57,828 nucleotides of DNA from assembly GCA_044870245.1 (NCBI GenBank), contig JBIOYR010000089.1:1-57828 (forward strand). Direction: 5' to 3'. The stretch comes from DATAFF01 sp044870245. Its GTDB lineage: Bacteria > Pseudomonadota > Alphaproteobacteria > Rhizobiales > Aestuariivirgaceae. Each line of letters starts with the position of its first letter. Within the stretch, counting starts at the first letter, position 1. This document shows, piece by piece, positions 44,130 through 52,885 of this stretch. The translations under genes and the position numbers were made by a program. The notes below the pieces were generated by a model. It made no database searches. It worked only from the letters and a program-made list of their open reading frames with translations, and was not told the DNA's origin.

Positions 44130-45941
44130 TTGGAAGCGCGTCATCGAGATTCTGCGGCAATTGGCATGGTTTCCGCCCAGCCGCACGACCTCATCCTCAG
44201 CATTGTCGATGCCAGGCATCGCAGCGCCAAGCTGGCCCTGGCGGCGCGTTTCCTGATCGACGAGTTCGAGGCCTATTATCGCGAGGCCCGCTCGATCCCC
44301 GACCAGGCCCAGCACGCTTTCGAGACCCGTGCCGTCTCACTGTCGCTCTATCTGTCGCGCCGCCGTCTCTCGATCTACCGCACCTCCATTCGCAGCGCCG
44401 GAGCCCGCCTGACCGAGGCCCTGCCCGAGCTTGCCACCGCCGACCGGCACTGGAACGAGATCGAGCAGCTCTATCTTCCCCTGCTCCAGGGCCGCTATGA
44501 GCGCGACGCCGCCGAGGCCTGGTTCAAATCGATGCGGCGGACGGTCGTCGGCGGCGATTGGCAGGCCGTCGACTGGACCCTCGCTCCGCCACGACGTTTC
44601 GACCTCATCCTGAAGCGTTTGGTCGCCGGTCCGCATTTGACCGCCGCGACCGTCAAGCAGATTCTCGCCGTTCCGGACTTCTCGGCGCCCTTCGCAGCGC
44701 TCGATGACGATGCCGAGCGCGTTGCCGCCCGCGTCAATCAGCTGCTCGGCCTTGCCGGCCCCGACTCCGACGCCATTGCCGCGATCGAGATGATCGATGC
44801 CGGCTTCTTCCGCAACCGCGGCGCCTATATTGTCGGCCGCATCCTGCTGCGGAGCGGCGCGGCATGTCCCTTGGTGATCGCGCTGGAGAACACCAGGGCG
44901 GGCATCCAATGCGACGCCGTGCTGACCCGCGAGGCCGAGATCCACAACATCTTCTCCTCGACACTGGCCAATTTCCACGTCACCAGCATGCGCTATCACG
45001 AGCTTGCCGCCTTCCTCCATGAGCTCATGCCGCGCCGGCCGCTCGGACTTCACTATTCCACCATCGGTTTCAACCACATCGGCAAGCATGCCGTTCTCAA
45101 GGAGCTCGCCCGCGAATTGGCGAGCTCGGGCGAGCGGTTGGAAACCGCGGCGGGATTCCGCGGCACCGTCGCCATCGGCTTTTCGGCACCTGGATCGAGC
45201 TACGTCCTGAAGACAATCCGGGATCATCCCACCGCACAATACAAATGGGGCCGTTTCGCCGGCATCTCCACCATTCTCGCCAAATACCGCCGCGTCCATG
45301 AGATCAACCGCACCGGCTCCATGCTCGACAACATCATCGTCGAGCGAATCCGTCTGCCGCGTTCCTGGTTCTCTCCCGACATCGCCGATGAGCTGCTGGC
45401 CAATGCCAGCGAGACCGTGTCGATCGACGGCCACCATCTCAAATTCGAGCACCTGATCGTCCAGACCAAGATGGTCCCCTTGCCGCTCTATCTCAAGACT
45501 GCCGGCAGCGCCGAGGCCGAGGCCGCGATGGTCAATCTCGGTTCCTGCATCAAGAACAATGCCGCCGCCAATATCTTCAACAAGGACCTCGATGCCCGCA
45601 ATTATGGCGTCAGCCGGTTCGGCAAGATCTTCCTGTTCGATTACGATGCCATCGAACCATTGCTCGACATCCGTATTTTCACCAATGCCGGACGCGAGGA
45701 TGGCGAGGAGGATGTGCCGGACTGGGTGTTCGAGGACGGCATCGTCTTCCTCCCCGAGGAGCTGGAGCCGGGATTGATGATCGATGATCGCCACCTGCGC
45801 CGCGTCTTCCGCATCGCCCATCCCGATCTCCTCACGGTAGATTACTGGAAAGGCATGCAACGGGCGCTTCGCAAGGGTTGGGTTCCCCGCATCGAGGTCT
45901 ACCCGGCCGAGGCGCGACTGCGGCACTCGCGCCGGGAATGA
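44130..45941 (+). CDS. aceK: Isocitrate dehydrogenase kinase/phosphatase
   Basis: This 603-residue protein is AceK: the C-terminal kinase part has the ATP-binding Lys in SYVLKTIRDH and catalytic segment FNKDLDARNYGVSR, then IFLFDYDAIEPLLDI. AceK switches isocitrate dehydrogenase by phosphorylation so that carbon enters the glyoxylate shunt. A TTG at 44130 has AAGGG upstream; the ATG at 44166 has none. No icd, aceA or aceB gene is in the window, so it is away from the usual ace operon. Confidence 0.94.
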   Translation: MEARHRDSAAIGMVSAQPHDLILSIVDARHRSAKLALAARFLIDEFEAYYREARSIPDQAQHAFETRAVSLSLYLSRRRLSIYRTSIRSAGARLTEALPELATADRHWNEIEQLYLPLLQGRYERDAAEAWFKSMRRTVVGGDWQAVDWTLAPPRRFDLILKRLVAGPHLTAATVKQILAVPDFSAPFAALDDDAERVAARVNQLLGLAGPDSDAIAAIEMIDAGFFRNRGAYIVGRILLRSGAACPLVIALENTRAGIQCDAVLTREAEIHNIFSSTLANFHVTSMRYHELAAFLHELMPRRPLGLHYSTIGFNHIGKHAVLKELARELASSGERLETAAGFRGTVAIGFSAPGSSYVLKTIRDHPTAQYKWGRFAGISTILAKYRRVHEINRTGSMLDNIIVERIRLPRSWFSPDIADELLANASETVSIDGHHLKFEHLIVQTKMVPLPLYLKTAGSAEAEAAMVNLGSCIKNNAAANIFNKDLDARNYGVSRFGKIFLFDYDAIEPLLDIRIFTNAGREDGEEDVPDWVFEDGIVFLPEELEPGLMIDDRHLRRVFRIAHPDLLTVDYWKGMQRALRKGWVPRIEVYPAEARLRHSRRE

Positions 45942-45961
45942 TCAAAGAGAAGGAGAGACCG

Positions 45962-46333
45962 ATGCTGCGTTCCACCATTTCGCTGATGATCCTCGCGCTG
46001 ACGGCAACGCCGCTTCTTGCGGGCGCCCCGCTCAAGGGGGTCGATGTCAAGCTCGGCCGCAATCCGGGCGGCATGGTTGCCGCGCGCACCACCGCCGGCG
46101 ACGGCAGCTTCGATTTCGGCGTCCTGCCCAAGGGTCGCTATGTCATCACGCTCGCCGGTTCCGCCGGAACCGCTGTGATCACCCTCAAGGGCACCTCCGG
46201 TGGTGCGGTTCAGAAAGCGCTCGCCATGGCCAAGGGCGATGCGACAGCCAGGGCGGCCGGCTCCGCAGCGCGTCTGGAATTCTCATCCGATGGCCACCAT
46301 CCTGTTCGTGGCCATCTGATGAGCCAGGACTGA
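45962..46333 (+). CDS. Small periplasmic protein with carboxypeptidase-regulatory-like fold
   Basis: This 123-residue protein has a signal (STISLMILALTATPLLAG) and a short beta-sandwich (KGVDVKLGRNPGGM, then TTAGDGSFDFGVLPKGRYVIT) like CarboxypepD_reg domains. A strong AAGGAGA site precedes the ATG. It follows aceK by 20 bp and may be co-transcribed. Function unknown. Confidence 0.72.
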   Translation: MLRSTISLMILALTATPLLAGAPLKGVDVKLGRNPGGMVAARTTAGDGSFDFGVLPKGRYVITLAGSAGTAVITLKGTSGGAVQKALAMAKGDATARAAGSAARLEFSSDGHHPVRGHLMSQD

Positions 46334-46358
46334 CATGAACTGACAAAAGAGGACAACG

Positions 46359-47339
46359 ATGGCACGGTCCCGTTTCAAACCTCCCGGGCCGCTGGGATTC
46401 GGCGGCGCACCCCTCGGCAACATGTTCGGCGTCGTCGGCGAGCGCGAGGCCGAGCGCACGCTCGAGGCCGCCTGGGAAAGCGGCATGCGGCTCTTCGACA
46501 CCGCACCGCATTATGGCAGCACCCTGTCCGAGCACCGCTTCGGCCATGCGCTGCGCCGCCATCCCCGCCACGACTTCGTCCTGTCGACCAAGGTCGGCCG
46601 TCTCTTCACCGCCGACCCGAAAGCGCCCGAGAACCCGCCCTTCGTTCAGGGCCTGCCGTTCCGGCCGCGTTACGACTACACCTATGACGGGGCCATGCGA
46701 TCCTTCGAGGACAGCACGCAGCGACTGGGCCTCGGCGAGATCGACATCCTCTATATCCACGATATCGCCGCCGACCATCATGGCGACGCCTGGGAAGGGC
46801 TGTTCAAGATCGCCATGGAGGGTGCTGCCCGCGCCCTCACCAAGTTGCGCGACGAAGGCGTCATCAAGGCCTGGGGACTCGGCGTCAATCTGGTCGAGCC
46901 CTGCCTCCGGGCGCTCGATCAATCCGATCCCGACGTGTTCTTGCTCGCCGGGCGCTACAGCCTGCTCAACCAGCCGGCGCTCGACGGGCTCTTCCCGGCC
47001 TGCCAGAAGCGCGGCGTTTGGGTCGTGGTCGGCGGGCCTTACAATTCCGGCCTGCTCGCCGGCGGCCGCACTTTCGAGTATGACGAGGCCCCGCCCGAGA
47101 TGGTCGAGAAGCGCGACCGCATCGCCGCGGTCTGCCGGCGCCACGGTGTCGACATCCGTGCCGCCGCCCTGCAGTTCTGCGCCGCTCATCCCGTGGTGGC
47201 GGCGGTCATCCCTGGCGCCAAGCGTCCGGACAAGGTAAGCGATAATGCGCGGCTTATGGCTGAGCCGATCCCTTCAGCCCTGTGGAGCGACCTCAAGCAG
47301 GAAGGGCTCCTGCCGCCGGAAGCCCCGACCCCGAACTGA
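46359..47339 (+). CDS. Aldo/keto reductase (pyridoxal/aldose dehydrogenase type)
   Basis: This 326-residue AKR has a complete tetrad: D47, Y52 (FDTAPHYGS), K78 (STKVG) and H134 (YIHDI). It resembles D-threo-aldose or pyridoxal dehydrogenase. It sits 25 bp after the small periplasmic protein gene and 26 bp before the RidA-like gene, so the four genes from aceK may be one unit. Confidence 0.92.
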   Translation: MARSRFKPPGPLGFGGAPLGNMFGVVGEREAERTLEAAWESGMRLFDTAPHYGSTLSEHRFGHALRRHPRHDFVLSTKVGRLFTADPKAPENPPFVQGLPFRPRYDYTYDGAMRSFEDSTQRLGLGEIDILYIHDIAADHHGDAWEGLFKIAMEGAARALTKLRDEGVIKAWGLGVNLVEPCLRALDQSDPDVFLLAGRYSLLNQPALDGLFPACQKRGVWVVVGGPYNSGLLAGGRTFEYDEAPPEMVEKRDRIAAVCRRHGVDIRAAALQFCAAHPVVAAVIPGAKRPDKVSDNARLMAEPIPSALWSDLKQEGLLPPEAPTPN

Positions 47340-47365
47340 CCCACCCGCTTCAGATGAGGCCAGAC

Positions 47366-47872
47366 ATGCAGATCGAAAGCAGATTGCAAGCCATGGGAAT
47401 CACCCTGCCGGACCTCGGCAAGAGAGGCGCTGGCGGCAACACGGGCATGAGCTATTACGGCCAGCTCTATGGCAAGATGAAGCCGTTCCACCTTTCCGGC
47501 AACCTGCTCGTACTGTCCGGCCATGTGCCCGACCTGCCGGATGGCACCCCCTTGCATCCCGGCCGGGTCGGCGCCGAGGTGACGGTCGACCAGGCCTATC
47601 AGGCGGCCCGCCAGACCGGCATCAACTGCCTCGCCGGCATCAAGCAGGCGATGGGTGATCTCGACAAGGTCAAGGCTCTGGTGCGCACGCTGAACTTCGT
47701 CGTCTGCGCCCCGGGCTTCACCGCGCCCAATCTCGTGTCGAGCGGGCTCACCGATCTCTTCGCCGAGCTGTTCGGACCGGAGCGCGGCATTGGCTGCCGC
47801 GCCACCATCGGCGTGATGGCGCTCGCCAACAACCATTGTTTCGAGACCTGGATGGACGTCGAGGTCAGCTAG
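47366..47872 (+). CDS. RidA/YER057c-family protein
   Basis: This 168-residue protein resembles the longer RidA-like group. RidA proteins hydrolyse reactive enamines or imines. The segment FHLSGNLLVLSGHVPDLPDG and the C-terminal GCRATIGVMALANNHCFET support it; the typical Arg (RATIGV) is present. GAGG upstream supports the ATG at 47366. Its end overlaps the convergent DoxX gene by 4 bp. Confidence 0.88.
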   Translation: MQIESRLQAMGITLPDLGKRGAGGNTGMSYYGQLYGKMKPFHLSGNLLVLSGHVPDLPDGTPLHPGRVGAEVTVDQAYQAARQTGINCLAGIKQAMGDLDKVKALVRTLNFVVCAPGFTAPNLVSSGLTDLFAELFGPERGIGCRATIGVMALANNHCFETWMDVEVS

Positions 47873-48282
47873 GAACGGCCGGCTGCCTGTCTGGCCCACA
47901 AGGCATCGACCGACCACTCGCCGGCGCCGAAGGCCACGATCGCGAGAAATCCCCCGGCGATCGCGATGTCCTTGCTGAATTGGATGAACTCGTTGGCGTC
48001 GGCGAGATCATGGTGGAAGAACGAGGCGGCGAGCACGCAGAACCCGGCCAGCGCCAGCGCCGCAAGGCGGGTCAGGAGCCCGAAGGCGACCAGCAGGCCC
48101 GCACCGAGCTCCGTCAAAATCACCAGCGGCAGCAGCGCCCCCGGCACGCCGTAGCTCTCCATATATTGCTGCGTGCCCTGATAGTTGCCGATCTTTTCCC
48201 AACCCTCGATGATGAAGATGAAGACCAGCATCAGCCGCGCGAGCAGCGCCACCGGTGCCTGGAGGATCTCCATCTTCGCCAT
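47869..48282 (-). CDS. DoxX-family membrane protein
   Basis: This 137-residue protein has four membrane spans and the DoxX pattern ARLMLVFIFIIEGWEKIGNYQ, then ELGAGLLVAFGLLTRLAA and FIQFSKDIAIAGGFLAI. Role probably redox or quinone-linked, but unclear for most members. The start could be ATG 48282 or 48273. Confidence 0.88.
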   Translation of the reverse strand: MAKMEILQAPVALLARLMLVFIFIIEGWEKIGNYQGTQQYMESYGVPGALLPLVILTELGAGLLVAFGLLTRLAALALAGFCVLAASFFHHDLADANEFIQFSKDIAIAGGFLAIVAFGAGEWSVDALWARQAAGRS

Positions 48283-48298
48283 CCCAGGACGGCCGAGC

Positions 48299-48850
48299 CT
48301 AATTGCTCGCGGTTCTTATCGCCTCGGAGAGGTCCAGATACTCCTCGCAGACAGTCCCGCAAAGCGTCTGGATGGCATTGAGCTGTTCCCTGGCGAGGTC
48401 GAGCTTGCCCTGAGTGACATAAGCCTCGCCGAGATATTCGCGGACCTGGACATAGCGCGGGTCGAGCGCCACCGATTTGAGATAGTAGCCGATGCCCTCC
48501 TCGGTGCGGCCGAGCTTGCGGGTGATGTAGCCGCGATAATTCAGGGCCTTCGGCGTGTTCGGGTTCTGCACCTGGTCGAGGATCTCGAGCGCCTCGTCGT
48601 ACCGCTTCTCCGTGGCGAGGGCGAACGCATAGTCGGTCAAGGCGTCATCCGGCACGACCTCGCTCTTCTGCTTGACGCATCTCTTCTTCTGCGGGCTGTA
48701 GACCTGGCCCTTGGGGCACGTCGGCGAGGCCCCGCCGCCCCCGCCTCCCCCACCGCCGCCAGCGGCGAATGCCGGAGTGAGCCCAACGGTCGTTCCGACG
48801 GACAGGAGAAAAACGCCAGCCGTCAGTGCCATGCGGTACGCTGCTTTCAT
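48299..48850 (-). CDS. Secreted TPR protein with short polyglycine tract
   Basis: This 183-residue protein has a signal peptide, a short run of about ten glycines, a CPKGQVYSPQKKRCVK Cys pair segment and then TPR-like repeats (PKALNYRGYITRKLGRTEEG, YVQVREYLGEAYVTQGKLD). The C-terminal Cys pair sits in TLCGTVCEEY. It is a tandem paralogue of the next gene at 49026. GGAGG supports the ATG at 48850. Likely periplasmic; function unknown. Confidence 0.8.
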   Translation of the reverse strand: MKAAYRMALTAGVFLLSVGTTVGLTPAFAAGGGGGGGGGGASPTCPKGQVYSPQKKRCVKQKSEVVPDDALTDYAFALATEKRYDEALEILDQVQNPNTPKALNYRGYITRKLGRTEEGIGYYLKSVALDPRYVQVREYLGEAYVTQGKLDLAREQLNAIQTLCGTVCEEYLDLSEAIRTASN

Positions 48851-48926
48851 CATCTCCTCCCGGAGCACCACCACTGAGATGCATACGCTAGCACAGAAGC
48901 GCTTATTCGATTGTCGGATTCATAAT

Positions 48927-49020
<94 letters not shown>

Positions 49021-49025
49021 TCACC

Positions 49026-49694
49026 CTAATTGTTCACGGTCGTTATCGCCTTGGACAACTCGAGATACTCCTCGCAGACAGTCCCGCAAAGCGTCTCGAT
49101 GACATGGAGCTGCTCCTTGGCGAGCCCGAGCTTGCCTTGGATGACATAGGCCTCGCCGAGATATTCGCGGACCTGGACATAGTGCGGGTCCAGCGCCACC
49201 GATTTGAGATAGTAGCCGATGCCCTCCTCGGTGCGGCCGAGCTTGCGCGTGACGTAGCCGCGATAATTCAGGGCCTTCGGCGTATCGGGATTCTTGACCA
49301 GATCGAGGGTCTCGAGCGCCTCGTCGTACCGCTTCGCCTCTGCGAGGACGAAGGAATAATCCGTCAGCTCGTCATCGCTCAGGTTCTCGCTCTTCAGCAG
49401 CACGCATTTGCGCTTCTTGGCGCTATAGACCTGGCCTCTGGGACAGGCACTCATGCTGCCGGAAAAGTTTCCGGCGCTGCCACCACCGCCGCGACCGCCT
49501 CCCGAGCCGCCACCGCCCGAACCGCCACCGCCCGAACCGCCGCCGCCGGCACCACCGCCGCCTCCTCCGCCCCCGCCTCCACCGCCTCCACCGCCGCCCC
49601 CACCGGCGGCGAATGCAGGCGTGAGGGAAACGGTCGTTCCAACGGACAGGAGAATCACACCAGCCATCAATGCCATCCGGCGCACTTCATTCAT
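49026..49694 (-). CDS. Secreted TPR protein with long polyglycine and G4S-like linker
   Basis: This 222-residue paralogue of the 48299 gene keeps the same signal, CPRGQVYSAKKRKCV segment and TPR part, but its linker is expanded to about 50 residues. It contains a pure glycine run of about 18, three GGGGS units in a row, and GGGRGGGGSAG. The linker DNA is a near-perfect 15-bp repeat (around 49494-49560), so the length likely changes by slippage. It should place a TPR domain away from a membrane or secretion site. No known name. Confidence 0.82.
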   Translation of the reverse strand: MNEVRRMALMAGVILLSVGTTVSLTPAFAAGGGGGGGGGGGGGGGGGGAGGGGSGGGGSGGGGSGGGRGGGGSAGNFSGSMSACPRGQVYSAKKRKCVLLKSENLSDDELTDYSFVLAEAKRYDEALETLDLVKNPDTPKALNYRGYVTRKLGRTEEGIGYYLKSVALDPHYVQVREYLGEAYVIQGKLGLAKEQLHVIETLCGTVCEEYLELSKAITTVNN

Positions 49695-49787
49695 CGTCAT
49701 CTCCCGCAGCAGCAATCGATACGTTGCTGTTACGCCACGCCGGAGAGCTTTATTCGGCCGGATGTCCGGAATTCATTGTCTTGCCAT

Positions 49788-50660
49788 CTAGACAGGCTCA
49801 AGTGTTGCAAAATAGCTGACCAGGCCGATGGCCATCAGACCTAAGAAGATCTCGATCAGCGTGCTGCGATAAAGCTGCTGAAATGCCGAGTTGTTGCTCT
49901 TGAGGGAAGGCAAAATAGCATAGCGATTGATGATCGCCAGCACGATCATGACCATTACCAAAATAATCTTAGAGAGAAGCAGCGATTGGTAAGTTGATCC
50001 GAAGTTGATCGACCATCCGCCAAGTATGAACCACGTATTGATTGCTCCCGTCGCAATGACCAAGGCCACCACGAAATGGCCCATTCCCGAGAAACGCCGG
50101 AGCGTCGTCGACACCGCCTCCACCTTCGCCGAGCGGTCCTCTCCCAGCACCACTGCCAGCGGAACGAGCCCGCCGACCCACAGGCCCGCACTCAGCAGAT
50201 GACCGGCATGATTGATTCCGCGCAGCACCGCCAGGAGTCCCGCATCCATCGCCGCATGGCCGACCAGGCCGAGGCTGGCGATCACAAGCCCGCTCGCCAC
50301 GACGACATCGCGCGAGCGATACCCTCCCGCAAGCGCGACAGTGGCGACCAGCATCGCGATCAGGCCAAGCCGCACCAGCCACACATTGCCGAAGCGCGTC
50401 TCGAGCAGCACCTCGCGCAGCGTCGCGGCGCGAACCGTGTCCTCCCAGCCCTCGCCCATGCTGCCGGCCACCAGCATGAGCCATATGACCGCCGTCACCG
50501 CCGTGACGATCACGGCTAGCCTGAGCAAGCCTCTAAGCTGCGCCTCCAGTCGATCCGACAACTCGGCCGGCGCCATCTTCCATAGAAAGGCGGATGCGCC
50601 AAACAGCAGGAACGTCGCCGTGAAATGCAGCAGTCGACTGAGGACGAGCGCTTCGTCCAA
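49788..50660 (-). CDS. copD: Copper resistance D (CopD) family protein
   Basis: This 290-residue inner-membrane protein has about eight spans and the conserved CopD histidines (LLHFTATFL, GHLLSAGLWVGGL, GMGHFVVALV). Family members move copper across the inner membrane with CopC. It follows copC by 10 bp. Confidence 0.9.
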   Translation of the reverse strand: MDEALVLSRLLHFTATFLLFGASAFLWKMAPAELSDRLEAQLRGLLRLAVIVTAVTAVIWLMLVAGSMGEGWEDTVRAATLREVLLETRFGNVWLVRLGLIAMLVATVALAGGYRSRDVVVASGLVIASLGLVGHAAMDAGLLAVLRGINHAGHLLSAGLWVGGLVPLAVVLGEDRSAKVEAVSTTLRRFSGMGHFVVALVIATGAINTWFILGGWSINFGSTYQSLLLSKIILVMVMIVLAIINRYAILPSLKSNNSAFQQLYRSTLIEIFLGLMAIGLVSYFATLEPV

Positions 50661-50670
50661 GGAGCATCAC

Positions 50671-51057
50671 CTATTTCTTGCAGATAAAACGGTAGGTGCC
50701 CTTGGTCTTGTGACCATCGGCCGCGACGACTTGCCAGGAGACGGTATATTCGCCGTCTGCCAGCAGCGCTGGCAACGGCACGATCACGACTGTTTGGTCG
50801 GCGGGATCTTGGGTGACAGGCCCAGTTTTGACCGTCGTCCCGCCTGCATCGCTCAGTTTCACCTGGACGAATTTGATCTCGATGCTCTCCGAGAATTTGA
50901 GCATGAGAGAGGTCGGTGGCGGCGTGGCTTCCTGCTTCGCTGCCGGGCTTGACGAAACAAGCTTGGCGTGAGCAAGCGCTTCGCCGCCGGCACCGAAAAA
51001 CAGGAGAAATCCTGAAACGGCAATCGACGATCGCAGGACTGATGCGCGTCTGGTCAT
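50671..51057 (-). CDS. copC: Copper resistance protein CopC
   Basis: This 128-residue periplasmic protein has a signal peptide ending ALA-HAKL, leaving His as residue 1 of the mature protein (H30 of the precursor), the usual copper(II) ligand. Second-site residues D114 and H116 lie in AADGHKTKG. It binds copper in the periplasm and hands it to CopD. Divergent from the HupE-like genes. Confidence 0.93.
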   Translation of the reverse strand: MTRRASVLRSSIAVSGFLLFFGAGGEALAHAKLVSSSPAAKQEATPPPTSLMLKFSESIEIKFVQVKLSDAGGTTVKTGPVTQDPADQTVVIVPLPALLADGEYTVSWQVVAADGHKTKGTYRFICKK

Positions 51058-51094
51058 GCCCTGACATAGCCGGCATCGCCGATTCTGACAATCA

Positions 51095-51163
51095 GGAGGC
51101 AGTCGGCATTAGGCAATAGGAAGTGGCTGGAGCACTTGCCTACTGCCTACTGCCTGCTGCCTA
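51095..51163 (-). repeat. Heptamer dispersed repeat, copy E
   Basis: GGCATTAGGCAATAGG (51106-51121) is followed by CTACTGC units (51139-51160). Unlike the other copies this one lies in a divergent promoter region (copC/HupE-like), 22 nt before the plus-strand start. Confidence 0.82.
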
Positions 51164-51185
51164 GAACTGTGCTACCCAAGGTTCC

Positions 51186-51779
51186 ATGAGCACACTCGTC
51201 AAACTCGCCCTTCTCACCGTCATGACGGCTCTTTTCACCACCGGCGCCGCCGCCCATACCGGCACCGGCGATTTGAGCGGCCTCGTTTCGGGGTTCACCC
51301 ATCCACTGTTCGGCATCGACCATGTGATCGCGATGGTCGCCGTCGGCATGTGGGGCGCATTTCTCGGCCCACCGGCGATCTGGCTCCTGCCTGTCGTCTT
51401 CCCCCTCGTCATGACCTTCGGCGGCATGCTTGGGATCATCGGCGTGCCCCTTCCCGGGGTCGAGGTCGGGATCGCCTTCTCCGCCATTGTCCTCGGCGCC
51501 ATGGTGGCGCTGGCGGCGACCCCGCCTCTCTGGATGGCCGCCATCATTGTCGGTGTGTTCGCCGTCTTTCACGGGTTTGCCCACGGCACCGAGCTGCCGA
51601 GCTCCTCCGATCCGGTCCATTACGCCCTCGGCTTCGTCACTGCGACCGGCCTCCTGCATCTGCTGGGCATCGGCTTCGGCCTGCTTGCCGCCTTCGCCCC
51701 CGGCCGGCTGGTGGTCCGCCTCGGCGGCGCCGCCATCGCCCTTGCCGGCGTGGTCTTTCTCGTCAATTCCACCTTATGA
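51186..51779 (+). CDS. HupE/UreJ-family metal permease
   Basis: This 197-residue membrane protein has the HupE motif HPLFGIDHVIAMVAVGMWG near the start and HGFAHGTELP further on. HupE/UreJ proteins are nickel or cobalt permeases linked with hydrogenase or urease. No hydrogenase or urease gene is in the window. It overlaps the next, diverged paralogue by 4 bp. Confidence 0.9.
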   Translation: MSTLVKLALLTVMTALFTTGAAAHTGTGDLSGLVSGFTHPLFGIDHVIAMVAVGMWGAFLGPPAIWLLPVVFPLVMTFGGMLGIIGVPLPGVEVGIAFSAIVLGAMVALAATPPLWMAAIIVGVFAVFHGFAHGTELPSSSDPVHYALGFVTATGLLHLLGIGFGLLAAFAPGRLVVRLGGAAIALAGVVFLVNSTL

Positions 51780-52384
51780 AGGCCGCAGCGGTCGCGCGGA
51801 TTTTGGCCGTTGTCGGTGCTCTGTCCGTCGCGGCGCCGGCGGCAGCCCATCAGCTGATTCCGGGTGTCGGCGGCTTTGCCGCCATGGTGCTTCACCCGCT
51901 GGCCGTCACCGACCACCTGCTTGCCATCGTCGCGCTCGGGCTTTTGTCGGGTATGAGCTTGAGCACTCGCTTCGACGCTCTGCTGCTGGTGCTCGCCCTC
52001 GGGGTCCTCGGCGGCTACCTCATCGCAGTCACTGGCACTTCTCCCGATTTCGCTGCGCTTGCACCGCTGCTGCTTGCCGCAACCAGCGGCGCCCTCACGG
52101 CCCTCGCATTCCGTCCGCCTTTTGCGGCGCTTGCCGGCCTCGCCGCGCTCACCGGACTGGCAATCGGCGGCGCCACGCCGCCGGAGGATCCTGCGAGCCG
52201 CGCCGTGATCCTCACCGGCATCGGCGCCGTAATCGGCACGGCCCTCTTGTTCATCCTTTTCGCCGCCGTCGCCCGCATGGCAGAACGCGACTGGCAGCGC
52301 ACCGGGCTACGCGTGGCAGGCTCCTGGATCACCGCCTGTGCACTCTTGGTCCTCGCCCTCGCAGCTTCACGTGCATGGCGGTGA
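51776..52384 (+). CDS. Diverged HupE-like membrane protein
   Basis: This 202-residue protein keeps the first motif in changed form (LHPLAVTDHLLAIVALGLLSG) and has the same number of hydrophobic segments, but the second HGxAHGxE motif of its partner is missing. It is coupled by ATGA overlap to the canonical HupE gene. It may be a structural partner or a relic. The start ATG at 51776 is clear from the overlap. Confidence 0.78.
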   Translation: MKAAAVARILAVVGALSVAAPAAAHQLIPGVGGFAAMVLHPLAVTDHLLAIVALGLLSGMSLSTRFDALLLVLALGVLGGYLIAVTGTSPDFAALAPLLLAATSGALTALAFRPPFAALAGLAALTGLAIGGATPPEDPASRAVILTGIGAVIGTALLFILFAAVARMAERDWQRTGLRVAGSWITACALLVLALAASRAWR

Positions 52385-52466
52385 AACAGCGATTGACCGC
52401 TGCCCGGCATTCTGTACAAACCAATGAAGGGGCTGCAGACATAGTCATGAGCGTGGAGGGGAGACG

Positions 52467-52808
52467 ATGTTCAACCGTCTGGCGGCGGTTTTGTGCGGCC
52501 TTGTCATTGCAGGGATGATGGTTCTCGTCGCGGCGCAACCGGCCAGGGCAGCGGTTCCGGCCGGTCTGTGCATCGGCAATTGGGTCAACGCGCCCTGCGT
52601 GGTGGCGGAGGTGAAATTGGCCCCTGCCGCACCGCGTCTCGTCCACCGCACGGTTGCGCCGCGCCGTGAGGTGCACCGCAGCAAGCGTGTCGCTCGGCAG
52701 AAAGTGGCTCAGCAGAAACTCGTCGAGCAAAAGCCGGTTCGCGTTGCTGTCAGGACCGCCAAGGTCTGCACCGGCAACTGGGTCAACGCCGCCTGCGCTG
52801 CACCCTAG
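52467..52808 (+). CDS. Small secreted protein with two CxGNWVNAxC repeats
   Basis: This 113-residue precursor has a signal peptide (LAAVLCGLVIAGMMVLVAA) and two near-identical motifs, LCIGNWVNAPC near the start of the mature part and VCTGNWVNAACAAP at the end. Between them is a basic stretch rich in Arg, Lys and Gln. The paired Cys motifs could form disulfide loops. No family is recognised. Confidence 0.65.
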   Translation: MFNRLAAVLCGLVIAGMMVLVAAQPARAAVPAGLCIGNWVNAPCVVAEVKLAPAAPRLVHRTVAPRREVHRSKRVARQKVAQQKLVEQKPVRVAVRTAKVCTGNWVNAACAAP

Positions 52809-52885
52809 AGCGCGCTGTCCGCTGACATGCTGTTAATATTGCGATATTATCGTCGGGGACGATTCTAGCCTCGGGGAAGAGAGCG

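Noticed and set aside
44337..45926. A 529-codon minus-strand frame
   Set aside because: Antisense of aceK, which is recognised over its full length.
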